Assembly (NCBI RefSeq): GCF_011045835.1
Contig: NZ_CP047349.1
Location: 2,666,001-2,730,000 of the forward strand
DNA length: 64,000 bases
Source: Proteus terrae subsp. cibarius
Lineage (GTDB): Bacteria > Pseudomonadota > Gammaproteobacteria > Enterobacterales > Enterobacteriaceae
Reading direction: 5' to 3'
Numbering within the stretch: the stretch's first letter is position 1; every line of letters begins with the position of its first letter. Positions 1-8,066 of the stretch are shown here, piece by piece. The position numbers and the translations under genes are program-made. The notes under the pieces were generated by a model, which saw only the letters and a list, made by a program, of their open reading frames with translations, was not told the DNA's origin and ran no database searches.

Positions 1-33
1 AATCGAATCATTTCGTGATCAAACCGACATTTA

Positions 34-49
34 GTGTAAACGTTTACAC
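34..49. promoter_or_regulatory. LacI/GalR-family operator-like palindrome
   Basis: Perfect 16-base palindrome GTGTAAACGTTTACAC with the central CG typical of LacI-family operators; it fits the GalR/GalS consensus GTGNAANCGNTTNCAC. Which regulator binds and which gene it controls cannot be told. It may serve a gene left of the window or ghrB. A second, weaker site lies about 131 bases downstream. Confidence 0.5.
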
Positions 50-166
50 GCTTTTCGCACACACTTAAACTTTATAAAAATCTTAGTTTAGAATTACATT
101 ACAGTATGTTAATAAAATACGTAATACATCCCACCTCTTCATCACTAAAAATAATACCCATTTAAA

Positions 167-178
167 GTAAACGATTAC
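167..178. promoter_or_regulatory. Second LacI/GalR-type operator half-match
   Basis: GTAAACGATTAC repeats the core of the palindrome at 34-49 (GTAAACGTTTAC) with one change. Two such sites about 131 bases apart, centre to centre, is an arrangement that can support repression by DNA looping. Function is inferred only from resemblance. Confidence 0.35.
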
Positions 179-301
179 AGCCCAATCAATTAGTTAATTA
201 CATGATAAAACTGACATTCAATACGCTTTATCATACCTTATTAACTTCCCTGCTAATATGTTTAAGCGGGGTAAGAACACTCTCAATAAAATGCTTACAG
301 T

Positions 302-343
302 TTAATAAGTGTTTTATTGAATAACTTAATAAGTGTTTTATTG
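302..343. repeat. 18-bp direct repeat, two copies
   Basis: TTAATAAGTGTTTTATTG occurs exactly at 302-319 and again at 326-343, a 24-base period. It lies in the leader of ghrB. Role unknown; it could be a tandem protein-binding site or simply a duplication. Confidence 0.7.
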
Positions 344-361
344 CATAGATAGTCTAAATAA

Positions 362-460
362 TTCAAGTCACAGCTAGGCGGCAAGTGAATGAGTCGCTAG
401 GAGCATACATTAGTATGTGACTAGTGCGAATGAACGTAGCCAACAACGCTGTGGCTTGAA
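362..460. repeat. ~100-bp inverted-repeat element
   Basis: The stretch is bounded by TTCAAGTCACAGC (362-374) and GCTGTGGCTTGAA (448-460), inverted repeats with one mismatch. An inner stem-loop pairs CATAC with GTATG around 405-418. The shape (short, palindromic, intergenic, no ORF) is that of a dispersed enterobacterial intergenic repeat; I recall similar 'cttgaag-tatgacg' ends from Photorhabdus, Xenorhabdus and Serratia genomes, from memory only. Transcribed, it would fold into a long hairpin just ahead of ghrB. Confidence 0.55.
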
Positions 461-462
461 GT

Positions 463-494
463 ATGACGAGTATCGAAGAATGACGAGTATCGAA
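463..494. repeat. 15-bp tandem duplication before ghrB
   Basis: ATGACGAGTATCGAA occurs at 463-477 and 480-494, immediately after the inverted-repeat element and running into the ribosome-binding region of ghrB. The second copy looks like a duplication of the element's flank. Confidence 0.7.
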
Positions 495-505
495 TGGAGA
501 ACATA

Positions 506-1465
506 ATGAAGCCGATTGTCTTGCTCTACCAAGATCTTCCTGAAAAACTGTACAAAAAACTATCTGATTTTGCTGATATCAAACAATTTAAAACGCTCTC
601 TTTAGGATCTGATAATTTTCGTTCCGCACTTGCCAATGCTTCTGGTCTACTCGGTGCTGGTGGCAATATTGATGAAAACTTTATTAACCAAGCCCCTCAT
701 TTAAAAGCCGTTTCAACAGTTTCTGTTGGCTATGATAATGTTGATGTTAATGCACTCACCAAACGTAATATCAAACTAATGCATACTCCAACCGTGTTAA
801 CAGATACCGTTGCAGATACCATGATGGGATTAGTACTTGCCGTAGCAAGACGAGTTCCTGAACTTGCTGATAATGTTAAACAAGGTTTATGGGTTAAAGG
901 TATCACTTCTGATTGGTACGGTACTGATGTTCATCATAAAACCATGGGTATTATTGGTATGGGCCGAATAGGAAAAGCTTTGGCACAACGTGCACATTTT
1001 GGTTTTAATATGAATATTCTTTATCACTCACGTACAGAATATACAGATGTGAACGATAAATTTTCTGCAAAGCATTGTTCTTTAGAAGACTTATTACAGC
1101 AATCTGATTTCGTCTGTATCACGTTACCATTAACACCAGAAACGCATCATTTAATGGGTCAAAAACAATTTTCGATGATGAAACCTGATGCTTATTTAAT
1201 TAATGCAGGACGTGGCGCAGTGGTGGACGAATTAGCACTCATCAGTGCATTAGAACAAAAAGAGATCGCTGGTGCTGGGCTGGATGTTTTTGAAAAAGAG
1301 CCTCTATCTTCATCTTCACCTTTATTAACAATGAAGAATGTCGTCGCTGTTCCGCATATTGGCTCTGCAACAAAAGAGACTCGCTATGCGATGGCTGAAT
1401 GTGCAGTAGATAATCTAATTGCGGCACTGAGTAATAATATAAAAGAAAACTGCGTCAATTTCTAA
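506..1465 (+). CDS. ghrB: Glyoxylate/hydroxypyruvate reductase B (2-ketoacid reductase)
   Basis: Cytoplasmic NAD(P)H-dependent D-2-hydroxyacid dehydrogenase reducing glyoxylate, hydroxypyruvate and probably 2-ketogluconate. It carries the family's nucleotide-binding GMGRIG (around residue 150), the [11 protein letters not shown] lead-in, the NAGRG segment and the catalytic PHIGSAT histidine near the C-terminus; it ends CVNF, close to E. coli GhrB. I start at the ATG at 506 (MKPIVLLYQ), as in the family, because GGAGA at 496-500 is correctly spaced; an in-frame ATG at 494 overlaps that site. The upstream leader holds LacI-type operators and repeats, suggesting sugar-acid control, which is inference. 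Confidence 0.9.
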   Translation: MKPIVLLYQDLPEKLYKKLSDFADIKQFKTLSLGSDNFRSALANASGLLGAGGNIDENFINQAPHLKAVSTVSVGYDNVDVNALTKRNIKLMHTPTVLTDTVADTMMGLVLAVARRVPELADNVKQGLWVKGITSDWYGTDVHHKTMGIIGMGRIGKALAQRAHFGFNMNILYHSRTEYTDVNDKFSAKHCSLEDLLQQSDFVCITLPLTPETHHLMGQKQFSMMKPDAYLINAGRGAVVDELALISALEQKEIAGAGLDVFEKEPLSSSSPLLTMKNVVAVPHIGSATKETRYAMAECAVDNLIAALSNNIKENCVNF

Positions 1466-1492
1466 AGTGGTAAATAGCGCTTTTTGAGATAC

Positions 1493-1528
1493 AAAAAAAG
1501 GTAATGAAAATCTATCATTACCTTTTTT
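1493..1528. terminator. Bidirectional intrinsic terminator (ghrB / cation transporter)
   Basis: AAAAGGTAATGA ... TCATTACCTTTTTT forms a stem with A-run on one side and T-run on the other, between two convergent genes. Confidence 0.85.
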
Positions 1529-1547
1529 ATTAGATACTCAAATAAGT

Positions 1548-2462
1548 TTAAGCGGGATCAACGTGCGCCATCACACTCAGGATCTGTTTATTTTGCAAAA
1601 CCTTATTACGTGCATTTACAACAATCTCATGACTTTCACTGACAGTGAGTTCACCTTTGATTTCAAGGTGAACGTCTACAAGTAAATAATCACCTGAACG
1701 ACGAGTCTTTAAATCATGAACGCCTTGCACGCCCGGTGTTGAAACCAGCATCTGTTTAATCTCTTCTAGCGTTTCTTCATCTGCCCCTCTGTCCATTAAA
1801 TCTTGCAGAGCTTGATAAGTAAAACGCCATCCCATACGGCCGACAAATAGTCCGACAATTAATGCTGCTAATGGGTCAAAAAATTTAAATCCAGCCAAAC
1901 TTCCGATAATACCAATTGCAACAACTAATGAAGAAGCAGCATCAGAACGCGCATGCCAAGCATTTGCAACTAACATAGTTGAGTCCACTTTTTTTGCAAC
2001 CGCAAGCATATAGCGGAATAATCCTTCTTTAGCCGCTAATGCAAGTAAAGCCACATATAAAGCAACACTATGAACTTCAGGAATAGTAGATGGATCTAAA
2101 ATTTTATGAATGGCAGAAAATACCATTCCGACACCAACAATTAATAAAATAGTCCCAAGAATAAGTGATGCCGCATTTTCATAACGAAAGTGCCCATAAG
2201 GGTGATCCGCATCAGGTTGTTTCTGACTACCTTTATTGGCAATTAAAACAACAAAGTCAGCAATAAGATCAGAAAGCGAGTGAATACCATCAGCAATTAA
2301 ACCTTGAGAGTGTGAGAAAAAGCCCACTGTAATTTGCCAAATGGATAAAACGATATTGACAAAAACACTCACTAACGTGCTTTTTTTAGCTGCCTTAAAT
2401 TTTTCAGACTGTTTATTATCAGCCCGATCCAACTCAATATCATCAATGTGATTATGTGTCAT
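1548..2462 (-). CDS. Cation diffusion facilitator (CDF) divalent metal efflux transporter
   Basis: Inner-membrane metal/proton antiporter of the CDF family. The first membrane segments carry the metal-site motif DGIHSLSD and the loop DADHPYGHFRYE; further segments and a cytoplasmic C-terminal domain (GVQGVHDLKTRRSGDYLLVDVHLEI, later VMAHVDP) complete the usual architecture. A related E. coli protein is FieF, but this one is distinct enough that I do not give the symbol; substrate (Fe, Zn, Mn or Co) is unknown. I choose the ATG at 2462 (MTHNHIDDIEL) with its His/Asp-rich start; an ORF continues 27 codons further upstream without a good ribosome site. Confidence 0.85.
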   Translation of the reverse strand: MTHNHIDDIELDRADNKQSEKFKAAKKSTLVSVFVNIVLSIWQITVGFFSHSQGLIADGIHSLSDLIADFVVLIANKGSQKQPDADHPYGHFRYENAASLILGTILLIVGVGMVFSAIHKILDPSTIPEVHSVALYVALLALAAKEGLFRYMLAVAKKVDSTMLVANAWHARSDAASSLVVAIGIIGSLAGFKFFDPLAALIVGLFVGRMGWRFTYQALQDLMDRGADEETLEEIKQMLVSTPGVQGVHDLKTRRSGDYLLVDVHLEIKGELTVSESHEIVVNARNKVLQNKQILSVMAHVDPA

Positions 2463-2998
2463 AATAATAATCTTATTTGGTTTTAAATAGCCTACTCTAT
2501 TGCCATAGATAAATAGAGTTCCATAGGTTATTTCAGGTTCCATAACTCATTGGTGAGGATAAAGGACGACTCTGAATAACAATCCAGTTTAGGGACTAAG
2601 ATTGCTGTCCAGACATCATATTGAGATGCCATTGCCTATTAATATGCCATATTTAAATCTTTCTGTCTCTTATTTTTATCAATAAAATCTTATAGATACA
2701 AAACAATAATATAATTGATAATCATTCTTTTATGCATTTTCTATTTTTAATGAAAAAAATAAAAGTTTATTTTTAATGCGACATTATTAATGTGCTTTTC
2801 TGTCAACAAGTTAAGGTATATAACTTATTTTTCATTATATTGTTAATATTATTTCAGTCTGTTTTTAATTTTTAATGCTTAATAATGTAAAGCAGTAAAT
2901 AATCATTCTCACTCTTATTTAAAACACAGATCACAGCTATTTTTTACTATTAAGCGATAATGGTAAATATTTTAAACTAACGCTAAGTGAGGTTTGTA
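2463..2998. other. Divergent intergenic region with Fur-box-like sequence
   Basis: AT-rich region between the leftward cation transporter and rightward uspF. At 2711-2729 ATAATTGATAATCATTCTT keeps the GATAATCATT core of the Fur box, and a poorer copy (ATAATCATT) lies near 2899-2907. Matches to the 19-base consensus are partial. No gene seen. Confidence 0.35.
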
Positions 2999-3436
2999 AT
3001 GTATAAGAAAATCCTAGTTCCCATTGATATTTTAGAAGATGAACTTTCTCAGGAACTAATCGCTCACATTGAACAAATAGCAAAGGTGGGTAAACCTGAG
3101 ATCCACTTCCTCACCGTTATTCCTAATGCTGAACTTTTCTTTGGTATCGAGTTTGCTGCGATTCCTGAAAAATTCAAAGATTCTTCAGAACGTACTCGTC
3201 TTGCTTTTGTTGCGCTACAAGAAATGATTAAAGATGCAAAAATTCCTGATGAGCAAATTGTATGTAATGTTGGCGTTGGTAACGCAAAAGATGAGATTTT
3301 AGAATATGCCCGTCACATTGATGCTGATTTAATTGCGATTGCTTCACATAGACCTAATGTTTCCTCTTATTTATTAGGCTCAACAGCGTCATCAATTGTA
3401 CGACATGCCAAAATGTCAGTTTTAGTTATTCGCTAA
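2999..3436 (+). CDS. uspF: Universal stress protein F
   Basis: Small cytoplasmic UspA-domain protein (about 145 residues) of the nucleotide-binding UspF/UspG subgroup. Visible: N-terminal KKILVPIDI, HFLTVIP, the IASHRPNVSSYLLGSTASSIVRHAKMSVLVIR C-terminus, which contains the G-2x-G-9x-(S/T)-like ATP-binding pattern. It closely follows E. coli UspF (IASHRPDITTYLLGSN). The start is the ATG at 2999, with GTGAGG at 2987-2992 as ribosome site; the upstream GTG at 2987 is part of that site. Confidence 0.9.
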   Translation: MYKKILVPIDILEDELSQELIAHIEQIAKVGKPEIHFLTVIPNAELFFGIEFAAIPEKFKDSSERTRLAFVALQEMIKDAKIPDEQIVCNVGVGNAKDEILEYARHIDADLIAIASHRPNVSSYLLGSTASSIVRHAKMSVLVIR

Positions 3437-3457
3437 TATCCAACTAAAATAACAACA

Positions 3458-3490
3458 AAGCCCTTTGTCTCAATAACAAAGGGCTTTTTA
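3458..3490. terminator. Bidirectional terminator (uspF / eco)
   Basis: AAAGCCCTTTGT ... ACAAAGGGCTTTTT: GC-rich stem, 7-base loop, T-run on the + strand and an A-run in front that serves the leftward ecotin gene. Confidence 0.9.
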
Positions 3491-3524
3491 GCGAATGATG
3501 ACCTATTCTAAATAAGGTTATCTA

Positions 3525-4004
3525 TTATTTTTTAACTGAATCTTGAGTCGTCTCAGCTGCAGACCAAATACGATATTTTACATCAACATCTTTAGGTGCA
3601 TAAACTACGATAGGTAATTTGCTGTTATAACGGATAAAGGCATCTGATCCCATATTTGCCTGTACAAAGGCATCTTTTTTCGTATTGTCAGCACATCCCA
3701 TCATTGTTGACATTGGGCCATTTAAATCGCCAACAACATAATAGCTATAACCCCAACCTTCTAAATTCTTTTCATCTAAATCCGCACCAAACCACTGATG
3801 ATTGCAATCTACTTTCAGTTCTTTACCAATAATTAATTCAACTTGGTAATTGCTTTCATTATCTTTTTTCTCTAACTCGATAACATGACGAACTTGATTT
3901 TCTTGAACCTTAGGATAAGGTGCAACTTTATCTAAACTGTCAGTAGCTTGTGCACACGCAGATAAAGACATTGCTGCTACTAAAGATAATATTACTTTGT
4001 TCAT
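3525..4004 (-). CDS. eco: Ecotin, periplasmic serine protease inhibitor
   Basis: Inhibits trypsin-fold serine proteases as a dimer. The hallmark segments are present: VDCNHQWFGADL, LEGWGYSYYV, the reactive loop STMMGC (Met at P1, as in E. coli STMMAC, with its disulfide Cys), RYNSKLPIVVYAPKDVDVKYRIW. Start at 4004 (MNKVILSLVAAM) follows GGAGAGAGTG; an ORF extension of nine codons upstream is ignored. Unusual: the signal peptide ends LSAC, which fits a lipobox, so the protein could be a lipoprotein rather than a free periplasmic protein as in E. coli (see findings). Confidence 0.92.
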   Translation of the reverse strand: MNKVILSLVAAMSLSACAQATDSLDKVAPYPKVQENQVRHVIELEKKDNESNYQVELIIGKELKVDCNHQWFGADLDEKNLEGWGYSYYVVGDLNGPMSTMMGCADNTKKDAFVQANMGSDAFIRYNSKLPIVVYAPKDVDVKYRIWSAAETTQDSVKK

Positions 4005-4268
4005 CACTCTCTCCATATTTACAGCGAACACTTCGCCGTTAACAAAATTATTCAGATGTTTTTATTACTCGTTATCCGAATACTAATATTTTTAGTGTTT
4101 GAATGCTAACATCTTAGTAAATAATACTATGAGTGGATAATTCTGAATGTTTTAAAAAGAAAAATCACGTTTTTTCATGAAATGTAAATTTGTGATGCTC
4201 TACCATGCAGATAACCAATCTATGATTATACTGAAATAGAGACCCAATTTCTTTTCATAGGAGGTTAT

Positions 4269-4484
4269 ATGTTCTCAGATCAACAATCCCTTGTTTCTCA
4301 ATTAAGAAATAGTGATCCCCGCTTTGAAGCTCTCTACGATAAACATCATCGACTCGATCAAGAAATTGCTAAACTAGAAGGTCCAAACGGAGCTGGCTAT
4401 AACGATGAAGTTGCCAAACTAAAAAAAGAAAAGCTTCATCTTAAAGATGAAATGCAAAAAATACTTCAGCGAAGTGAAAAATAA
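4269..4484 (+). CDS. YdcH family protein (DUF465)
   Basis: 71-residue, highly charged, probably helical coiled-coil protein. FSDQQSLVSQLRNSDPRFEALYDKHHRLDQEI and LKKEKLHLKDEMQKILQ align with E. coli YdcH (FDKHNKLDHEIA, KKQKLQLKDEMLKIL). Function unknown in the family. Ribosome site AGGAGGTT lies just before the ATG, suggesting strong translation. Monocistronic: a terminator follows directly. Confidence 0.85.
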   Translation: MFSDQQSLVSQLRNSDPRFEALYDKHHRLDQEIAKLEGPNGAGYNDEVAKLKKEKLHLKDEMQKILQRSEK

Positions 4485-4494
4485 GGCTCTTTTT

Positions 4495-4523
4495 AAGCGA
4501 TGATATAATGTCATCGCTTTTTA
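4495..4523 (+). terminator. Intrinsic terminator after ydcH-like gene
   Basis: AAGCGATGA-tataatg-TCATCGCTTTTT: 9-base stem plus T-run. Confidence 0.85.
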
Positions 4524-4595
4524 TGATTAAAAACAAAGATACCCTCTCATAAAGATGCATAATTAATATATCTTTTATTTTTTAGGGTACTCAAT

Positions 4596-4835
4596 ATGTC
4601 ATCAATACATGGTCATGAAGTTTTACAAATGATCCTTTCTTCAGAGACTGCATTTACTAAAACATCGCTAATTGATGCTATCCATAAACAATTCGGCAAT
4701 GACTCACGTTTTCATACGTGCTCAGCTGAAAATATGACAGCGACTGAATTAGTTGATTTCTTAGAAAGGAAAGGTAAATTTATTCCAGCAGAGGGTGGAT
4801 TTACAACGAGTGAAAATAAGATTTGTCATCATTGA
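4596..4835 (+). CDS. yecH: YecH family metal-binding-like protein (DUF2492)
   Basis: 79 residues beginning SSIHGHEVLQMI and containing RFHTCSAENMTATELVDFLERKGKFIP and a terminal KICHH; these match E. coli YecH nearly position by position. Conserved His/Cys residues (HGH, HTC, CHH) suggest metal binding, as proposed for the family; the function is not established. Stands alone on the + strand. Confidence 0.88.
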   Translation: MSSIHGHEVLQMILSSETAFTKTSLIDAIHKQFGNDSRFHTCSAENMTATELVDFLERKGKFIPAEGGFTTSENKICHH

Positions 4836-4967
4836 TAGATATACAGTTTTAAAGCCCGATTGCCAGTGATTTCCTTTTCTATGTCATTGGCTTTTTATAT
4901 AAACAAGTAAAAAGCCAATTCATTCTGACAATCGTAATTACTTTATTTACTAAATTTTTACTGCACT

Positions 4968-5225
4968 TTATTCATCGTCTGTTTGCAACCAACCATCATC
5001 TTCCCAAACGCTTTGAATAAGTTCCATTATGTGTTCATGCTTAGTTTCATCTTTTATGCCAGTGACTTGAATCGAGTTCATGCTACTAAAGGCAATACGA
5101 AACTGCATATCTGGATATTCTGGAATGATCTTTTTTCTCAGTTCGTGTTCTAAGAGCGGAAATAATGAGTCGGTTATCTTAGATTGTTTATTAAATAAAA
5201 TTTCCACACGCATTGGTTTCACCAT
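4968..5225 (-). CDS. DinI-like SOS-induced protein
   Basis: About 81-85 residues, MRVEILFNKQ...SIQVTG...IQSVWEDDGWL, matching the DinI family layout (E. coli MRIEVTIAK ... LQETWESADDW): a small acidic-tailed protein that in E. coli modulates RecA filaments and UmuD cleavage. A perfect LexA box sits 16 bases upstream of the start, supporting the SOS assignment. The start may be the ATG at 5225 or at 5213 (MRVEIL, the family-typical beginning); neither has a clear ribosome site. It could be a paralogue rather than the true dinI orthologue. Confidence 0.82.
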   Translation of the reverse strand: MVKPMRVEILFNKQSKITDSLFPLLEHELRKKIIPEYPDMQFRIAFSSMNSIQVTGIKDETKHEHIMELIQSVWEDDGWLQTDDE

Positions 5226-5240
5226 TTAAAGGCAAATAGA

Positions 5241-5256
5241 CTGTATATAAATACAG
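5241..5256. promoter_or_regulatory. LexA operator (SOS box)
   Basis: CTGTATATAAATACAG is a perfect CTGT-N8-ACAG SOS box with the preferred TATATA-type centre. It lies just ahead of the leftward dinI-like gene. Confidence 0.9.
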
Positions 5257-5350
5257 TATTATATTCTAAGAAAAAAGAAAAGTCTTTTTGACAAAATTTT
5301 TTATGATTACGCATTAAATAATATTTTAGCGTCTCTATCGGCTTAATGAT

Positions 5351-5375
5351 AAGATGTATAATAAATGCAACATAT
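5351..5375 (+). promoter_or_regulatory. Candidate NsrR operator
   Basis: AAGATGTATAATAAATGCAAC and following bases resemble the enterobacterial NsrR site (AAGATGCATTT followed by an inverted AAATGCATCTT-like half). The left half is good, the right half partial. The downstream gene, ygbA, is an NsrR target in E. coli, which supports the call by context. Confidence 0.45.
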
Positions 5376-5392
5376 TACTAAGAGAGGAAGAT

Positions 5393-5743
5393 ATGTCAGG
5401 AAAAAGAATAAATCGTGAGAAAAAAACCATTCAAAAAATGGTGCACCTTTATGCTCATTCGCATCCTGAAGCTGACTCAGATTATTATCAACAATTAATC
5501 AATTATTCCTATAACCGATTAGATAAATGTCGCTATGGTGAAGATAAACCGGCCTGTAAACAATGCCCTATTCATTGCTATCAACCAGCCAAACGAGAAA
5601 CGATGAAACAGATCATGCGATGGGCTGGTCCAAGAATGTTGATTTATCATCCAATTTTAGCAATACGTCATCTTATTGATGATAAAAAACCCGTTCCTCC
5701 TCTTCCTGAAAAAAAACGGTCTATTCGTTCGACTGAAAAATAA
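5393..5743 (+). CDS. ygbA: YgbA, nitrosative-stress-associated protein
   Basis: 116 residues of the 'nitrous oxide-stimulated promoter' family. Cys-rich centre CRYGEDKPACKQCPIHCYQPAKRE followed by MKQIMRWAGPRMLIYHPILAIRHLIDD is the family signature; the four cysteines may hold iron or a cluster. In E. coli ygbA is repressed by NsrR and induced by nitric oxide. Start at 5393 (MSGKRIN) follows AGAGAGGA; an upstream in-frame ATG at 5354 falls inside the putative operator. The 3' end overlaps the convergent acetyltransferase gene by 23 bases. Confidence 0.85.
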   Translation: MSGKRINREKKTIQKMVHLYAHSHPEADSDYYQQLINYSYNRLDKCRYGEDKPACKQCPIHCYQPAKRETMKQIMRWAGPRMLIYHPILAIRHLIDDKKPVPPLPEKKRSIRSTEK

Positions 5744-6278
5744 AATCAGACTTCTTCAAGCGATATAGAACATGCTCAGCAAGAGGATGTGCTTTATCTA
5801 ATGCTGGATGAAAAAAACTATCAGATTGATACATACCTAGTTTTTGCATTACACCTTGAGATGGAAGGTTTGAAACCGCAGTAAAAGCAACAACCTCTTC
5901 TAATCCCAACGTTTCAAACGCATATTTAAATACAGCTAAAGCCGCTTCATAGGTATAGCCTTTTCGCCAAAATTTTTGCGCAATCCGCCAACCAATTTCT
6001 ACGCAGGGATTAAATGGCAAAGGCGCTGCTGGAATATTTAACCCCACAAAACCAATAAATTCTTGAGTTTCTTTTAATTCAACAGCCCACATTCCCCATC
6101 CATTTTGCTGAATAAATTTTTCGCGGATAGTCTCAACCATATTATCACTTTCTAGTTGAGATAAAGTGCAAGGAAAGTAGCGCATCACTTCAGGTGAAGA
6201 GTTGATTTCAGAAAAAAATGGCGCTTTATCACTCTCACGCCATTCTCTTAGGTGTAGTCTGGGAGTATCTAAATTCAT
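5721..6278 (-). CDS. GNAT family N-acetyltransferase (RimJ/RimL type)
   Basis: 185 residues: N-terminal LDTPRLHLREWRESD, then FIGFVGLNIP, the EIGWRIAQKFWRKGYTYEAALAVFKYAFETLG acetyl-CoA-binding segment and AVSNLPSQGVMQKLGM typical of the acetyltransf_3 group that modifies ribosomal-protein or small-molecule amines. Substrate unknown. Its stop codon lies inside the convergent ygbA coding region. No ribosome site stronger than average is seen; the start is the only sensible ATG. Confidence 0.85.
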   Translation of the reverse strand: MNLDTPRLHLREWRESDKAPFFSEINSSPEVMRYFPCTLSQLESDNMVETIREKFIQQNGWGMWAVELKETQEFIGFVGLNIPAAPLPFNPCVEIGWRIAQKFWRKGYTYEAALAVFKYAFETLGLEEVVAFTAVSNLPSQGVMQKLGMYQSDSFFHPALDKAHPLAEHVLYRLKKSDFIFQSNE

Positions 6279-6359
6279 CGTTATTCTCTATTTATATAAA
6301 ATTAAGACAATAGCGATAAAATAGGATAAGCAACGAACAATGAAAAGAAAAATGGTACT

Positions 6360-7049
6360 TTATTTTTTATTTTCTTTTAGTTGGTTTTCTACTGGAGTAG
6401 CAACTTTATCTTTATTTGCATTAGAGCTCTCTTTTATTGAAACAACACGTTGTTGAGCAACTGATTTGGCTTGATGTTCAACTTGCTCTGATTGGCCAGT
6501 AAAAATACCACCACGCTTAATAGACATACTGCCACAACGACTAGTACCACGTAATTCACCGTGTTCTAAGATATCTAAATTATTTGCAGCACAGATGCCT
6601 TTTACAAAACCATCAATAATAATATCAGGTGCTGTTAATTCACCTTCAACTTGTCCGGCATGCATAACACGAATAACGCCATCTTTGACATTAATATTGC
6701 CGGCTACTTTACCCCAAATTTGGATATCGCCTTCAACATTAATATCGCCTTGGAATACCGTTCCTTTTGCAATAATCGTGTATAGTTTTTGCTCTGGCAT
6801 CGGTTTTTTCTCTTCTGTTATTACTGGTGCAACAGGCTCTGCTGCTTTTGGTGTTTCAGTTTTACGACTAAACATAGCGGCTTTTTTTAACCTCAACGTC
6901 ATAGAATAAATAATAATGCTAAAAATTAGGATTAGAATAATCAAAAACTCGCCTGCCATCTGATAACGCCAAAAGGCAATTAAGGCAAGAGTCCAAATGA
7001 TCCATATCCCGCTGAATATAATATTTCGCAGTGTTCGCTTATTCTCCAT
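6360..7049 (-). CDS. ccmA: CcmA, membrane-anchored bactofilin-type cell-shape protein
   Basis: 229 residues. Two N-terminal membrane helices (about 10-27 and 34-50), a Pro/Glu-rich linker (to about 90), then a bactofilin (DUF583) beta-helix domain (about 90-195: IAKGTVFQGDINVEGDIQIWGKVAGNINV ... GQVEGEL ... GFVKGICAANNLDILEHGELRG) and a charged tail. In P. mirabilis CcmA affects cell curvature and swarming and is reported in a full-length membrane form of about 25 kDa and an N-terminally truncated form; the size fits. Internal Met50, Met59 or Met84 could start the short form. Confidence 0.85.
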   Translation of the reverse strand: MENKRTLRNIIFSGIWIIWTLALIAFWRYQMAGEFLIILILIFSIIIYSMTLRLKKAAMFSRKTETPKAAEPVAPVITEEKKPMPEQKLYTIIAKGTVFQGDINVEGDIQIWGKVAGNINVKDGVIRVMHAGQVEGELTAPDIIIDGFVKGICAANNLDILEHGELRGTSRCGSMSIKRGGIFTGQSEQVEHQAKSVAQQRVVSIKESSNANKDKVATPVENQLKENKK

Positions 7050-8066
7050 AATTAGCTATATCCTTACCTCCCTGACAATAAATACACTTATGCATTCACC
7101 ATTCTAATAAATAGATGACAAGCATAATGCCAGCAATAAGGCTATTATTACCTTTTAGTTTTTTGATTTGTTCCTTGACCAAAATAAGATTTAATTAAAT
7201 TAAATGATAAAATCACTATTTTAATAATTTACGTTCGATGTGAATAAATCGTGATGATTACCAGTCTATTTAGATAAATATTTTTCATTAAAAATTAACA
7301 CTTTACATTCTATTCCATATTTTCATAAAAAATCATTCAAATAAATTTATCATTCAAAATATCATTTAATCTAAATCTTGATAAAAAAATACGATAACAT
7401 CATCACAATACCAATAAAAATAAAATTAAAACAAAAAGTAAATAGTGATTTTTTTTTTACATTTTATTTTTTATTTTATAATTTAGTGCCTACTTCATAT
7501 AAAAGAAAAATACCGTTATGGTAACAAACGTTAATATCACCACGGAAATCAATTTTTTCATTCAATTTTAATCTTCTTTTTATTTATATTTCACACTCTT
7601 TTTTTAATTTTTTTATAACAATAAATTTTCATATTTATTACACAATAACTTTTTATAATAAAATTAACATTAAAAATGTACTTATTATTTTTTTACACTG
7701 TAAAGAGAGATAGTTAACAATAACTCATTGTTATACAATCTCTTTTTTATAAAAAACATAAAATGTAAATTATTGATTACATTCTAACATGTACTATTAG
7801 CTATCACCTTGAAAAAGAATTTATTCGTATTTAATTTCTTTTTGCAATTTATAAGGAATGTCTTTAAATTAACAAAATGACTTATCTTAAATCAGCAAAA
7901 CAAAATGCAATGCCTAATATCTAAAAAAAAACCACATCAAATTGAAGAAAATAATCTCTTTTTTATTTTTAATAGCACTCAATAATAAAGAAGTATTTTT
8001 ATAAATATTCTTCTATTTATTTTTATAAAAATACAGTGATAATTATATAATAATTTTGGGCGAAAC
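7050..8066. other. Long, very AT-rich gene-free region
   Basis: About 1 kb with runs of A and T and no ORF of useful length or RNA gene that I recognise. It separates leftward ccmA from the rightward ExsA-like regulator, so it holds both promoters. The composition suggests acquired DNA and a likely H-NS target; both are inferences. Confidence 0.6.
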
